In this document: one piece after another, positions 16,607 to 27,700 of the stretch | How positions within the stretch are numbered: the stretch's first letter is position 1 | How the letters are laid out: each line of letters starts with the position of its first letter | Origin: Chitinophaga pinensis | GTDB taxonomy: Bacteria > Bacteroidota > Bacteroidia > 2-12-FULL-35-15 | Length of the DNA stretch: 58,265 nt | Reading direction: 5' to 3' | Assembly (NCBI GenBank): GCA_945885475.1 | Contig: CAMCYR010000017.1 | Span: 1 to 58,265 of the forward strand | Translations under genes and position numbers: made by a program | Notes under the pieces: model-generated | The model's input: the letters and a program-made list of their open reading frames with translations, nothing else | Database searches by the model: none | Told to the model about the DNA's origin: nothing

Positions 16607-17371
16607 TTATACTCTTTCTGCTTTTCCGGTGAGAATATCAGCATCAACCAATATTCTTCCACAATGCTCACATACAATTACTTTTTTGTGCATTTTGATA
16701 TCCAAATGACGCTGAGGCGGGATCTTATTGAAACATCCACCGCAAGCATCACGCTCAACAGTAACAACGCCTAAACCATTTACCACATTTGAACGTAAAC
16801 GTTTGTAAGCATTCAATAAACGATCTTCGATAATTGCTTCAGATGCATTTGATTTTTTGATCAACGCTGCTTCTTCCTTTTCAGTTTCAGCAACAATATC
16901 TTCCAATTCTTTCTTTTTGATTTTAAGATCTTTTTGTCTGTCTTTAAAATCCTCCTCAGAAGCATCAATCACTTCTTTCTTAGCAAGAATATTGGCTTTG
17001 TACTCTTTGATACGTTTTTCAGCAAGTTGAATTTCTAAATTCTGAAATTCGATTTCTTTCGTGATCGCATCGTATTCACGATTGTTACGAACTTTACCTT
17101 GTTGTGTTTCGTATTTTTTTATTAGAGCCTGTGCATCTTTGATGACATTTTTCTTTTCTGTGATAGAATCTTCAAGATTTTTTAACTCTTCCGTGTAGTT
17201 AGTAATACGGGTTTCTAAACCAGCAACTAAATCTTCCAAATCTCTAACTTCCAAAGGCAATTCACCTCTAACAGTTCTGATTTTATCGATTTTTGAATCT
17301 ACTTGTTGTAATTCAAACAAGGCTTTTAACTTTTCCTCTACAGAAATTTCGTCAGTTTTAGTTTTTGCCAT
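16607..17371 (-). CDS. C4-type zinc ribbon coiled-coil protein (DUF164 family)
   Basis: A 254-residue protein. Residues 10-190 are almost wholly heptad-like and rich in Glu, Lys, Leu and Ile, forming a long antiparallel coiled coil. The C-terminus holds a zinc ribbon with two CxxC pairs, CGGC and CEHC (about 209-241), with the connecting stretch FNKIPPQRHLDIKMHKKVIV. This matches the family of C4-type zinc ribbon proteins widespread in bacteria, for which nucleic-acid binding has been proposed. It starts 3 bp after the Nif3-like gene on the same strand, a pair often kept together in Bacteroidota and likely one operon. Confidence 0.9.
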   Translation of the reverse strand: MAKTKTDEISVEEKLKALFELQQVDSKIDKIRTVRGELPLEVRDLEDLVAGLETRITNYTEELKNLEDSITEKKNVIKDAQALIKKYETQQGKVRNNREYDAITKEIEFQNLEIQLAEKRIKEYKANILAKKEVIDASEEDFKDRQKDLKIKKKELEDIVAETEKEEAALIKKSNASEAIIEDRLLNAYKRLRSNVVNGLGVVTVERDACGGCFNKIPPQRHLDIKMHKKVIVCEHCGRILVDADILTGKAERV

Positions 17372-17374
17372 TTT

Positions 17375-18469
17375 TTATAAATAGTTTATTGGATTTGTAT
17401 TGATTTTTGACAAATGGATTGCAAATGTACTAAATTTTTCACTTAATATATCATAAAATAATTCCATCGTGAATTGTTCCGTCTCATAATGACCGATATC
17501 AGCAATAACAATCTGATTTTCAGCATCAAAGAACTGATGGTATTTAAAGTCTCCGGTCACAAAAACATCTGCTCCTGCTGCAATCGCATTTTTCAGCAAA
17601 AAACTGCCGGAACCGCCACAAACTGCAACAGTTTTTATTTTTTTACCTTTTAAAGCAGTATAACGAACCATATCTGTCTTCATCGTTTGCTTCAGGTTTT
17701 TCAAAAATGTAGTTTCCTCCATTTCTTCTGCCAACTCTCCAACCATCCCGGCTCCAATCGAATTATTTGCATTGTCAAGTGCAAGGATATCATATGCGAC
17801 CTCTTCATAAGGGTGCGCTGTAAACAATGCTTTCAACAAACGTGACTCCAGATATCCGGGATAAATCAGCTCAATTTTAGTTTCCTTCTCCTCGTGTTGC
17901 TTCCCTTTTTCACCAACAAAGGGATTTGTATTTTCACCTGCTTTAAATGTTCCCAAACCAGAAGTGTTAAAACTACATTCATTATAATTTCCAATAGCGC
18001 CTCCACCAGCCGCAAACAATGCAGCGCGCAATGCGACAGCTTGATCATCAGGACAAAATGTAGTTAATTTTTTAAGTGTGTTGTACATTGGTGCAAGTAT
18101 CTTGCAATTGGTCAAACCGATCTTTTCAGCAATTTTTGAATTGACGCCCTTTGCTACATTATCCAAATTGGTATGCGCTGCATAAATGGCAATATTATTT
18201 TGGATCGCTTTTATAATGACACGCTCCACATAATTTTTCCCATTGAATTTTTTTATTCCTGAAAATACGATCGGGTGATGGGCAATCACAAGATTGCATT
18301 TATTTGCGATTGCTTCTTCAATTACTGCTTCGGTGCTGTCCAGAGAAATTACAGCGCCCGTAATTTCCATATCGTGATGACCACAAATCAATCCCGAATT
18401 GTCATAACTTTCCTGATAGGCCAATGGAGCAAAGGATTCTAAATAGTTAGTTATTTCTCTTAATTTCAT
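17375..18469 (-). CDS. Nif3-like dinuclear metal centre hexameric protein
   Basis: A 364-residue protein starting at ATG 18469. The family signature is clear at the N-terminus: AYQESYDNSGLICG, then VIAHHPIVFSG (His pair binding metal), then YAAHTNLDN. At the C-terminus VTGDFKYHQFFDA and ADIGHYETEQ supply the remaining ligands. A middle domain (about 125-235) is inserted between the halves, as in the longer YqfO-type members. The proteins form toroidal hexamers with two metal ions per subunit; the cellular function is poorly defined, and some act as GTP cyclohydrolase-like or regulatory factors. It is co-directional with, and 3 bp before, the zinc-ribbon gene. Confidence 0.93.
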   Translation of the reverse strand: MKLREITNYLESFAPLAYQESYDNSGLICGHHDMEITGAVISLDSTEAVIEEAIANKCNLVIAHHPIVFSGIKKFNGKNYVERVIIKAIQNNIAIYAAHTNLDNVAKGVNSKIAEKIGLTNCKILAPMYNTLKKLTTFCPDDQAVALRAALFAAGGGAIGNYNECSFNTSGLGTFKAGENTNPFVGEKGKQHEEKETKIELIYPGYLESRLLKALFTAHPYEEVAYDILALDNANNSIGAGMVGELAEEMEETTFLKNLKQTMKTDMVRYTALKGKKIKTVAVCGGSGSFLLKNAIAAGADVFVTGDFKYHQFFDAENQIVIADIGHYETEQFTMELFYDILSEKFSTFAIHLSKINTNPINYL

Positions 18470-18603
18470 GACGGTGCGAATTACGAATTTTCACGAATTT
18501 ACGAATCTGATTGATATAGATGGTGCATTCATCAGATATTTTCTTTTACATTTTCAAATTAGCAAATTTCCAAATTGTCACATTCATTTCGTATTTTAGG
18601 GCT

Positions 18604-19698
18604 GTGAAGTTTCTGCGGATCATATTATTCCCATTTTCCATTTTATATGGCTGTATCGTTTTTGTGCGAAACAAATTTTATGATTGGGGAGTATTCACTT
18701 CAAAAAAATTTGATATCCCCACCATCTCTGTTGGAAATTTAAGTGTCGGAGGAACAGGAAAAACGCCACACATCGAATACCTTATTCGATTGCTAAAACA
18801 AGAATTCTACATTGCTTCCCTGAGCAGAGGATATGGCAGAAAAACAAAAGGATTTATTCTGGCAGACACACAATCTTCGGCAAGCGATATTGGTGATGAA
18901 CCTCTTCAATTCAAAAAAAAATTTAGTGGATTGCGGGTTGCAGTTGATGGCAAAAGAGTTCGCGGAATTAAAAATCTGCTGAATGAATTTCCTTCCCTTC
19001 AAACGATCCTATTGGATGATGCTTTTCAGCACAGAGCGGTTAATGCCGGACTAAAAATTGTCCTCAGCGATTTTAGCAAACTCTATACAAACGATCATAT
19101 TTTGCCGACCGGAAGTTTGCGAGAATTTAAATCCGGTATTAAACGGGCTGATATAATTATTGTAACCAAATGCCCCGAAATATTATTACCCATTGAGCGC
19201 AAACGATTGCTGACAGAAATAAATCCGAATGCGAACCAGCGCGTATACTTCTCCTACATTAAATATGGTGATTTCATTCGTTTGAATGGCGAAGGGTCAA
19301 ACCCCTTGGCAAAAGATTACTACTTTGAACGGGGCTTCTCGATTGCTTTACTAACAGGCATCGCCAATACAAAACCATTGGAATACTATTTAAAAGATAA
19401 AGTAAAAAACATCACTCCAATCAAATATAATGACCACCATCACTTTACAAGTAGCGACATTGAAAATATTCGGAAAATATTTAATAACATTGCAACTGCA
19501 AATAAAATAATATTGACGACAGAAAAAGATGCAATGCGCCTAAAAAGTGCGGAGTATGCGGAAGCACTAAAAAACCTTCCACTTTTTTACATCCCGATAG
19601 AAATTGATTTTCACAATAAAGACAAAAACGAATTTAACAAACAAATAGTTAATTATGTTAGAACAAATCAAAAGCACAGCAGCTTACATACAAAGTAA
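18604..19698 (+). CDS. lpxK: Tetraacyldisaccharide 4'-kinase
   Basis: Phosphorylates the 4' position of the lipid A disaccharide at the inner face of the inner membrane, using ATP. I choose the GTG at 18604 because it opens the typical LpxK N-terminus (VKFLRIILFPFSILYG, a membrane-attached helix); the frame up to 18520 is otherwise unlike the family. The P-loop region VGNLSVGGTGKTP (about 44-56) is the LpxK signature, and DDAFQHR (about 139) carries the conserved catalytic region. At 364 residues the length is normal. The last 44 bases overlap punA. Together with lpxH and hldD in this window it shows that the cell makes lipopolysaccharide. Confidence 0.95.
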   Translation: MKFLRIILFPFSILYGCIVFVRNKFYDWGVFTSKKFDIPTISVGNLSVGGTGKTPHIEYLIRLLKQEFYIASLSRGYGRKTKGFILADTQSSASDIGDEPLQFKKKFSGLRVAVDGKRVRGIKNLLNEFPSLQTILLDDAFQHRAVNAGLKIVLSDFSKLYTNDHILPTGSLREFKSGIKRADIIIVTKCPEILLPIERKRLLTEINPNANQRVYFSYIKYGDFIRLNGEGSNPLAKDYYFERGFSIALLTGIANTKPLEYYLKDKVKNITPIKYNDHHHFTSSDIENIRKIFNNIATANKIILTTEKDAMRLKSAEYAEALKNLPLFYIPIEIDFHNKDKNEFNKQIVNYVRTNQKHSSLHTK

Positions 19699-20467
19699 AA
19701 TTTCAATGACACCCGAAGTCGGAATTATTTTGGGAACAGGACTTGGTGGACTCGTTCAGGAGATCAACATCAAACATACAATCCCGTATGAAGAGATCCC
19801 GAACTTCCCTGTTTCAACCGTAGAAGGTCATTCAGGAAAACTAATTTTCGGAGAATTAGGAGGAAAAAATGTAGTAGCGATGCAAGGCCGCTTTCATTAT
19901 TATGAAGGATATACTTTGCAGCAGGTCACATTTCCTGTGCGTGTTATGAAGTTCATCGGAGTAAAAAACCTATTTGTTTCAAATGCTTCCGGTGGTGTTA
20001 ATCCTGATTTTGAAATTGGTGACTTAATGATCATAAACGACCATATTAATTTCTTTCCTTCTAATCCCCTGATCGGAAAAAATAATAAAGAATTGGGGCC
20101 TCGTTTCCCCGACATGAGCGAAGCATACAGCAAAACAATCATCGCGAAAGCGAAAAAAGTTGCAGCAGCAAATAACATTAAAGTTCAAGAAGGTGTTTAT
20201 TTGGGACTGTCCGGACCAACATTTGAAACCCCTGCAGAATATAATATGGTAAGAGTATTGGGAGCAGATGCTGTTGGTATGAGTACCGTGCCTGAAGTAA
20301 TAGTAGCGCGTCACATGGATATGCCATGCTTCGCAATGTCCATCATTACCGACCTGGGTGTTCCCGGAAAAATTGTGGAAGTAACGCATGAAGAAGTACA
20401 ACATGTTGCCGCACAAGCCGAGAAAAAAATGACGGTCATCATGAAAGAATTAATAAAAGAACTTTAA
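19655..20467 (+). CDS. punA: Purine-nucleoside phosphorylase (trimeric PNP type)
   Basis: Splits purine nucleosides with phosphate to base and ribose-1-phosphate for salvage. The 270-residue length fits the trimeric PNP class. Motifs seen are the phosphate-binding GIILGTGLGGL (about 24-34), VEGHSGKL (His in the active site), the base-site FVSNASGGVNP, GPTFETPAEY (about 190-199) and GADAVGMSTVPEV (about 206-218). The start ATG at 19655 lies inside the lpxK end in another frame (44-bp overlap), so the two genes are translationally linked despite unrelated roles. Confidence 0.95.
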   Translation: MLEQIKSTAAYIQSKISMTPEVGIILGTGLGGLVQEINIKHTIPYEEIPNFPVSTVEGHSGKLIFGELGGKNVVAMQGRFHYYEGYTLQQVTFPVRVMKFIGVKNLFVSNASGGVNPDFEIGDLMIINDHINFFPSNPLIGKNNKELGPRFPDMSEAYSKTIIAKAKKVAAANNIKVQEGVYLGLSGPTFETPAEYNMVRVLGADAVGMSTVPEVIVARHMDMPCFAMSIITDLGVPGKIVEVTHEEVQHVAAQAEKKMTVIMKELIKEL

Positions 20468-20505
20468 TTAAAATCATTTCACTTTAATAAAAAAAATTCC
20501 GATTC

Positions 20506-21930
20506 ATGAAAAAAGACAAATTATTATTTATATTAATTGCTTTGCTCATTAGCTTCGGACTTTCGGCTCAATATAGTTCTCAAAACATTTCCTTATTGGG
20601 ACATTGGTTTAATCCTTTGCAAACGCCGGAACCATCCTATGGAATAAAATACAACAGCGTTTGGGGCTGGGTGGATTCAGCGCATTCAAATAAAGAATAT
20701 GCGATCTTAGGATCTGGATTAGGCACTCACATTATCGATGTATCCGTTCCTACACTTCCAGTCGAAGTTGATTTTGTTGCCGGAAGAAGAAATCAGGTAA
20801 TCTGGAGAGAATATAAAACCTATGGTAATTTTTTATACGCAATCAGTGATGATACCTCTCCAAATAGCTTGCAGATTATTGATATGAGCTATTTACCAGA
20901 TTCGGTTCATGTTGTGTATGACGATAATTCTCTTTTTGAACGTGCACACACGCTTTATATTGATGGCGACAAATTATACTGCGGAAGTGTAACATTGGCT
21001 GCAGGAGCCGGCTATCACTCCATGGGGGTTTATAGTTTATCGAACCCTCAATTGCCCGCTTTTTTACACTCACTGAGCTCTGAATACCCGCTCGTAAATT
21101 ACGCACACGACATGCTGGTGCGCAACGATACCGTTTATGCTTCCTGCGGATATCAAGGATTATATATTTACAAATACAACACCGGAGCGAATACATTCAC
21201 TGAAATAAATTCAGTCACTTCCTATCCCGATCAAGGCTACAACCACAGCAGCGCGCTTACTCCAGATGGAAAAACATTAGTATTTTGTGATGAAGTACCT
21301 GAGAACAAACCGGTACGTGTACTCGACATCTCAGATATTTCAAACATCTCTATTGCAAGTACGTTCAAATCAAACGAAGGTGCTACCGCACACAACCCGT
21401 ATATGTGGGGAAGCAACCGTGTAGTAATTGCCTACTATCAAGATGGATTACAGATCTTTGATATTTCAAATCCTGCAGCACCATACAGAACCGGCTATTT
21501 CGACACGGATACACTGCATGGATTAAACGACAACTTCCCGGTGTCGAATACCTATCACGGTGCCTGGGGCGCTTATATCGATCTGCCAAGCGGGGTGATT
21601 CTGGTTGGTGATATGCAAAACGGATTGTATGTTTTGGATGCCTCACTTGCATTAGGCCTAAACGAAAACACCTTCAGCGACAATGCCATTTCTGTATTCC
21701 CGAATCCGGCAAGTAACTATTGTTCTGTCAATATAAATTTGTTGCAATCGGAAGATATCTTGTTTGAATTGTTTGACGTAAACGGAAAGAAAGTCTTCAG
21801 TAAAAAAGAAACAATCGGAGCGGGAAAATCAAGCAGAACCTTGCACTTGGATGAATTCAACAGCGGCATGTATTTTTTAAATTTATCCGGCAATGGAATT
21901 AATTCTGCACAAAAAATAATTAAAAAATAA
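20506..21930 (+). CDS. Choice-of-anchor B family protein with T9SS sorting domain
   Basis: A 474-residue secreted protein with signal peptide MKKDKLLFILIALLISFGLSA-QY. The body (about 25-385) repeats strand units ending in ILD or IID motifs (THIIDVSVP, LQIIDMSYLP, VRVLDISDIS, LQIFDISNP, LYVLDASL), typical of choice-of-anchor B propeller-like proteins. The C-terminal 80 residues are a type A T9SS domain (ISVFPNPASNY, ELFDVNGKKVFSK, GMYFLNLSG). It is probably exported to the cell surface. It follows punA by 38 bp on the same strand, but a separate promoter cannot be excluded. A terminator hairpin follows. Confidence 0.88.
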   Translation: MKKDKLLFILIALLISFGLSAQYSSQNISLLGHWFNPLQTPEPSYGIKYNSVWGWVDSAHSNKEYAILGSGLGTHIIDVSVPTLPVEVDFVAGRRNQVIWREYKTYGNFLYAISDDTSPNSLQIIDMSYLPDSVHVVYDDNSLFERAHTLYIDGDKLYCGSVTLAAGAGYHSMGVYSLSNPQLPAFLHSLSSEYPLVNYAHDMLVRNDTVYASCGYQGLYIYKYNTGANTFTEINSVTSYPDQGYNHSSALTPDGKTLVFCDEVPENKPVRVLDISDISNISIASTFKSNEGATAHNPYMWGSNRVVIAYYQDGLQIFDISNPAAPYRTGYFDTDTLHGLNDNFPVSNTYHGAWGAYIDLPSGVILVGDMQNGLYVLDASLALGLNENTFSDNAISVFPNPASNYCSVNINLLQSEDILFELFDVNGKKVFSKKETIGAGKSSRTLHLDEFNSGMYFLNLSGNGINSAQKIIKK

Positions 21931-21946
21931 AATACTTTATAATTTT

Positions 21947-21992
21947 AAAATGCTTCTGAAAAAGAAATTTCAGAAGCATTTTTTGTTTTTTC
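21947..21992 (+). terminator. Intrinsic terminator
   Basis: AAAATGCTTCTGAAA pairs with TTTCAGAAGCATTTT (21968-21982), followed by TTGTTTTTT. It lies just after the T9SS gene stop. Confidence 0.92.
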
Positions 21993-22120
21993 TCGGATTA
22001 CTGTATTAACAACCATTGCATTCAAAATAGCAAAATAATTAGCAAATCCAGTAGCAATTTTAGCGCTTATACAATTCATTTTTTTTGTATCTTTAAGCCT
22101 TTAAAACAGCCGCTATAAAA

Positions 22121-23569
22121 ATGAACATTTACGATAAGTACGAAGCAGTTATTGGCTTGGAAATTCATACGCAATTATCCACCAAAAGCAAAGCGTATTC
22201 CAGCGATTCCACTGAATATGGTGTTTTACCAAATACGAATATAAGCGCGATTTCTTTAGGTCATCCGGGTACTTTACCCAAATCAAACAAAAAAGTAATT
22301 GAATATGCTGTCCGCCTCGGACTTGCATGCAAAAGCGATATACGGGAAGTGAATGAGTATGCTCGAAAAAACTACTTCTACGCCGATCTTCCAAAAGGAT
22401 ATCAGATCACACAGGACAAAACACCCATCTGTACCGGTGGTTTTCTTATGATTAAACTAAATGACGGATCCGAAAAAAAAATAAACATTACGCGGATTCA
22501 CATGGAAGAAGATGCAGGAAAAAGCATTCATGACATTGACCCTTTCGATACATTAATCGATTTAAATCGTGCAGGTGTTGCACTTTTGGAAATCGTGAGC
22601 GAACCGGATATCCGCAGTGGTGAAGAAGCGTATCAATATGTGACCGAAGCACGAAAACTTGTTCGTTACCTGGAAATTTGTGATGGAAACATGGAAGAAG
22701 GCAGTATGCGTTGTGATGCAAATGTGTCTGTCCGGCTAAAAGGTGCGAAAGAATTCGGTAAAAGAACGGAAACCAAAAACATGAATTCCATTCGAAATGT
22801 TCAACGTGCGATCGAATACGAAATAAAACGTCAGATCGATATCATTGAAAATGGTGGCGAGATCTCACAGGATACAATGGGATTTGATGCTGTTGCAGGA
22901 ACAACTTACTTGATGAGAAGCAAAGAGATGGCGAACGATTACCGCTACTTTCCTGAGCCTGACCTTCAACCGGTAATTGTTACCAAAGAATACATTGAAA
23001 AGGTAAAACAATCATTACCTCCTTTACCGAATGAATTATTTAAAAAATACACTTCATTGGGTTTATCTGAATACGATGCCGGTGTATTGACAGATTCAAA
23101 AGAAATTGCACTGTATTTTGAAAAGATCATTGCCAAAACAAAAAATGCAAAATCGGCATCCAATTGGCTGACCGTTCAGATAAAATCATTTTTGAATGAC
23201 AGCGCCCTGCATATCTCCGATTTTAAAATTTCACCGGAACGCATTGCCGATCTAGTAAATTTTATTGACAGCGGAAAAGTGAGTCACACGATTGCAACAC
23301 AAAAAATATTCCCGATGATGTTGGAAGATCTTTCGAAATCCCCGGCAGAAATCGCAGCAGAAAACAATTGGATACAGGAAAGTGATAGTGGCGCACTTAC
23401 TGAATTTGTAAAGGAAGCTATCGCAAAATATCCGGAAAAAGTAATCGAATACAAAAACGGCAAAACAAACTTACTCGGATTGTTCATGGGTGAAGTAATG
23501 AAACTTTCGAAGGGAAAAGCCGACCCGAAGGTAGCGACTGAATTAGTAAAAGAAATGCTTGAAAAATAA
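22121..23569 (+). CDS. gatB: Asp-tRNA(Asn)/Glu-tRNA(Gln) amidotransferase subunit B
   Basis: A 482-residue GatB, the kinase subunit of GatCAB, which amidates misacylated Glu-tRNA(Gln) or Asp-tRNA(Asn). The signature YEAVIGLEIHTQLST opens the protein; YFYADLPKGYQITQ, GSMRCDANVSVR, KRTETKNMNS and YRYFPEPDLQPV follow in order and include metal and substrate ligands. The last 150 residues form the YqeY-like tRNA-binding helical domain ending in GLFMGEVMKLSKGKADPK. GatA and GatC are not in the window, so the genes are dispersed. The tail overlaps the longest frame of the next gene, whose real start is downstream. Confidence 0.97.
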   Translation: MNIYDKYEAVIGLEIHTQLSTKSKAYSSDSTEYGVLPNTNISAISLGHPGTLPKSNKKVIEYAVRLGLACKSDIREVNEYARKNYFYADLPKGYQITQDKTPICTGGFLMIKLNDGSEKKINITRIHMEEDAGKSIHDIDPFDTLIDLNRAGVALLEIVSEPDIRSGEEAYQYVTEARKLVRYLEICDGNMEEGSMRCDANVSVRLKGAKEFGKRTETKNMNSIRNVQRAIEYEIKRQIDIIENGGEISQDTMGFDAVAGTTYLMRSKEMANDYRYFPEPDLQPVIVTKEYIEKVKQSLPPLPNELFKKYTSLGLSEYDAGVLTDSKEIALYFEKIIAKTKNAKSASNWLTVQIKSFLNDSALHISDFKISPERIADLVNFIDSGKVSHTIATQKIFPMMLEDLSKSPAEIAAENNWIQESDSGALTEFVKEAIAKYPEKVIEYKNGKTNLLGLFMGEVMKLSKGKADPKVATELVKEMLEK

Positions 23570-23582
23570 ACTGCTCAACACT

Positions 23583-24719
23583 ATGAAATTATACTTATTA
23601 AATCTAGCATTACCGATTGTGCTGCTTTCGGCATGCTCAAATACGAACTCGGATTCCACAACAGGTTTCGAATTAAAAGGAAAGTTAGGAAATGCACATA
23701 GCGACACCTTGTTTCTTGAACAGATGGCGACCGATGGATTGAAAAGAATCGATACGGCTTTTCTGGATGAGAATGGAGAATTCACAATGAATCCGTCAAT
23801 CACCGAGATCGGATTTTACAGGTTAAAAACTTCGGATAGAAATTTTGCAACATTCATTTTTGATGTGGATCAAAAAGTTTCAATAACAGGTGATGTTGCA
23901 GACCTTGGTAACACCTACACGGTTGAAGGCTCGGAAGATTCGAAATTATTCTGGGAAGTAAATCAGCGCTCTGCTGAAAATTATAAAAAACGCGATTCAC
24001 TGCAAAAGATATTTCAGGCATTTGTAAATATCACTAAAATGGATTCGCTCCGCATCGATTCTATGAGCAATGCAATGGAAAAACCATATACCGAATTGGT
24101 AAATGCTCATAACCAATACCTGAAAGAGTTCATTGAAAAATATTCATCATCATTCGCTTCACTTGCTGCTATTCAACAATTGCAGCCTGAAGAATTTATG
24201 GATACATATTTCAAACTGGATGATGGCTTATTTAAAAAATACCCAAACTCCGCCTACATCAAAGCATTTCACGATGGAATAACGTCGAGCAGAAAACTAG
24301 CTATCGGAACGCTTGCTCCGGAGATCAATATGAATACACCCGATGACAAACCCTTGGCTTTATCATCTTTAAAAGGGAAAGTTATATTGATCGACTTTTG
24401 GGCATCGTGGTGCGGCCCCTGCCGCGCGGAGAACCCTACCGTTGTAAAAGCATACAACAAATACAAATCAAAAGGATTTGATATCTATAGTGTTTCGCTC
24501 GACAAAGACATGGAAAAATGGAAAGGTGCAATCAGAGCAGACGGTCTGACCTGGACCAATCATGTTTGCGACTTTAAATTCTGGCAATCTCCCGTTGTTG
24601 CTTTGTATAATTTCAATTCTATTCCTACCAATGTGCTCATCGACAAAGAAGGAAAAATCATTGCGAAAAATTTACGCGGCGAAGCATTGGATAAAAAATT
24701 AGAAGAGGTCTTTAAATAA
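23583..24719 (+). CDS. TlpA-like thioredoxin-fold lipoprotein with DUF4369-type N-domain
   Basis: The ATG at 23583 gives a lipoprotein signal, MKLYLLNLALPIVLLSAC, with lipobox LSAC (Cys18). The N-terminal domain (about 30-125: FELKGKLGN, SDTLFLEQM, FYRLKTSDRNF) is the beta domain usually annotated DUF4369. A helical linker follows, then a TlpA/AhpC-type thioredoxin domain (about 240-378) with active site ASWCGPCRAENP near 274-285 and cis-Pro in SIPTNVLID. The protein is exposed in the periplasm or on an outer-membrane leaflet and reduces or exchanges disulfides; its substrate is unknown. It starts 13 bp after gatB and is followed after 19 bp by an M1 peptidase gene. Confidence 0.92.
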   Translation: MKLYLLNLALPIVLLSACSNTNSDSTTGFELKGKLGNAHSDTLFLEQMATDGLKRIDTAFLDENGEFTMNPSITEIGFYRLKTSDRNFATFIFDVDQKVSITGDVADLGNTYTVEGSEDSKLFWEVNQRSAENYKKRDSLQKIFQAFVNITKMDSLRIDSMSNAMEKPYTELVNAHNQYLKEFIEKYSSSFASLAAIQQLQPEEFMDTYFKLDDGLFKKYPNSAYIKAFHDGITSSRKLAIGTLAPEINMNTPDDKPLALSSLKGKVILIDFWASWCGPCRAENPTVVKAYNKYKSKGFDIYSVSLDKDMEKWKGAIRADGLTWTNHVCDFKFWQSPVVALYNFNSIPTNVLIDKEGKIIAKNLRGEALDKKLEEVFK

Positions 24720-24738
24720 GCACAATACAACTCCTGAC

Positions 24739-27700
24739 ATGAAAATAAAATATCTTTTATACTCCTCGATTATTCTACTTTCGCATTTTAAAAATGCAAA
24801 TGCTCAAACTTATTTTCAGCAAGAAGTAAATTACACCATCCATGTAAAACTGGATGACGTAAAAAATGAATTCACTGCCGATGAAAAAATTGAATACATT
24901 AACAATTCTCCTTCCACACTTACCTATATCTACATGCACGTATGGGCAAATGCATACAAGGACAATAACACTGCGCTTGCGAAACAACTGATTGAAGGCG
25001 GGAATAAAGTATTGTACAATGCGAAAGAGGATGAAAAAGGATACATTGACCAGCTGGACTTTAAAATAAACGATCAGCCAGTTAAGTGGGAATTCCTAAA
25101 AGACAGTATCGATATTTGTAAGATTATTTTAAATGAACCATTAAAAAGCGGAGACAAAATAATCATCTCCACTCCTTTCCATGTGAAAATCCCTTCAGGA
25201 AAAATTTCCCGTATGGGTCATATCGGTCAATCATACCAGATAACACAATGGTATCCCAAGCCGGCTGTTTTTGACAGAACAGGTTGGAATCAAATGCCGT
25301 ATTTAAATCAAGGTGAGTTTTATTCCGAATTCGGCAGCTATGATGTCAGCATTACGCTTCCAAAAAACTATGTTCTTGGTGCAACCGGAGATCTGGTTAA
25401 TGGCGAAGAGGAAATCGAATGGCTTGAAAAAAATGTAAAAATAACGGAGGCGATGACGACATTCGATAAAGATGATCTCACTTTTCCTGCCTCCGACACT
25501 GAAACAAAGACCTTGCGATTTACACAAAAAAACGTTCATGACTTTGCGTGGTTCTGCGACAAACGTTACCATGTTTTAAAAGGGGAGGTCACTACTCCTC
25601 ATACAAAAAACAAAGTCACAACCTGGGCGATGTTCACGAATGCTGAAGGAAGTTTGTGGAAAAATAGTATTCAATATCTGAATGACGCGATCTATTATTA
25701 TTCACAATGGAATGGCGATTATCCATATGCACAATGTACTGCGGTAGACGGCACAATCAGCGCTGGAGGGGGAATGGAATATCCGAACATAACTGTTATT
25801 GGTGGCAGTGGAAATGCGTTTCAACTGGATGTGGTGATAACGCATGAAGTGGGACACAATTGGTTTTATGGAATGTTGGGTTCAAATGAAAGACAACACG
25901 GATGGATGGATGAAGGACTAAATTCCTTTAACGAAAATAGATACATCGAAACAAAATATCCGGATCAGAAACTGCTTGGTAATATTGCAGACGGCCCCAT
26001 AGGAAAAGCATTTGATCTTTCTCGCTATAGACATAAAAGTCAATATGAACTATCCTACCTTTTCTCAGCAGCAAAAAATGAAGATCAGGCAATATCGACC
26101 CCTTCAAAAGATTTCACACAAATAAATTATGGCGGTATCGTCTATTCAAAAACAGCGATTGTCATGGATTATCTGATGGCTTATTTAGGCGAGGCCGAAA
26201 TGGACATAGCCATGCAAGCCTATTTTGATGAATGGCATTTCAAACATCCTTTACCAGAAGATTTCAGAAGATCAATAGAAAAAACATGTGGTAAAAATTT
26301 AGATTGGCTGTTTAACGGACTAATCAACTCGACTGAAAAATTAGATTATAAAATATCTTTTGCTCATAAAAATCAGGATGGAACATGGGATCTAGGTGTA
26401 AAAAATAAGGGAGGAATAAATAGTCCTGTTTTTATTCAAGGTGTAAAAGATGGCAAACTGATCGGGGAAGTTGTCTATGAAGGCTTTGCAGGGAAGCAAG
26501 CATTAACATTTCCGAAATCGGATATCGATTATTTTAAAATCGACATGCGTGAAGACATGCCGGAGATGAATAGAAATAATAATAAGATACGTACATCCGG
26601 AATTTTCAAAAAGGTGGAACCGATTAGACTACAATTCCTTGGCAGCCTTGATAACCCCGACAAAACACAACTTTTCTGGACACCCGTTGCCGGATGGAAC
26701 AACTATAATAAATGGATGTTCGGACTCGCATTTTACAACAACATACTACCTCAAAAGAAATTCGAATTTGAACTGATGCCGATGTTCAGCTATACTGCAA
26801 AGGACGTTGCTGGGTATGGACATATTGCTTATACTTTTTTTCCAAAAAACGCATTACAGCGTGTTACAATTGGAATCACAGGAACTCGATATTCGTTTTC
26901 CAATGATCCTAACGATATAAATAACGATCCGCTGAATTTAAATTTCAATAAAATTGCACCTGAACTTTTTATCCGTCTTAAAAAATCGGAACCGAGAAGT
27001 CCGTTCAACTTTGATATCCGCTACCGTCACATTACCATTATAAAAGATAATTTTACAGCGAATTATGCATTCCGACCCACGATCTACAAAAGAGATGATG
27101 CTGTAACAACTAACTTTAACGACCTGTCTTTTATTTTTTCAAAAGAGGATGCAATAAATCCGTTCGATGTGAACTTCAATTTCCAGCAGGGCGAAAAAAT
27201 GATGAAGACGGCCCTGACTGCTCATTATTCTATTAATTACAAACGTAAAAATAAAGGATTCGATATTCGTTTCTTTGCTGGAACATTTGTTGGAACAACA
27301 ACTACTGATGCCGGGCCATACCGCTTCCGGTTAAGCGGACAAACAGGTTCGCAGGATTACTTATACGACAATATCTTTCTGGGAAGAACTGAAATAATTG
27401 GTGACGGAAGTGTCCTTGCAAACCAATTTACAGAAACCGATGGAGGATTCAAATTCTATTCACCACTAGGGCAATCATCGTTATGGATCGCGGCCCTGAA
27501 TCTGAAATCATCTTTAGGAAACATAAAACTTCCGATCAATCTTTACGCTGATTTTGGAACTGCAGATAATAGTTCGTTAACAGGTGAAAACGTTTTATAC
27601 AATGCAGGTGTTTGCCTTTCCATCAGAAAGAACTTATTTGAAATTTATTTCCCTATTTTATTATCACAGGATTTGAAAAACTATAAGGAAGCGAATGGCC

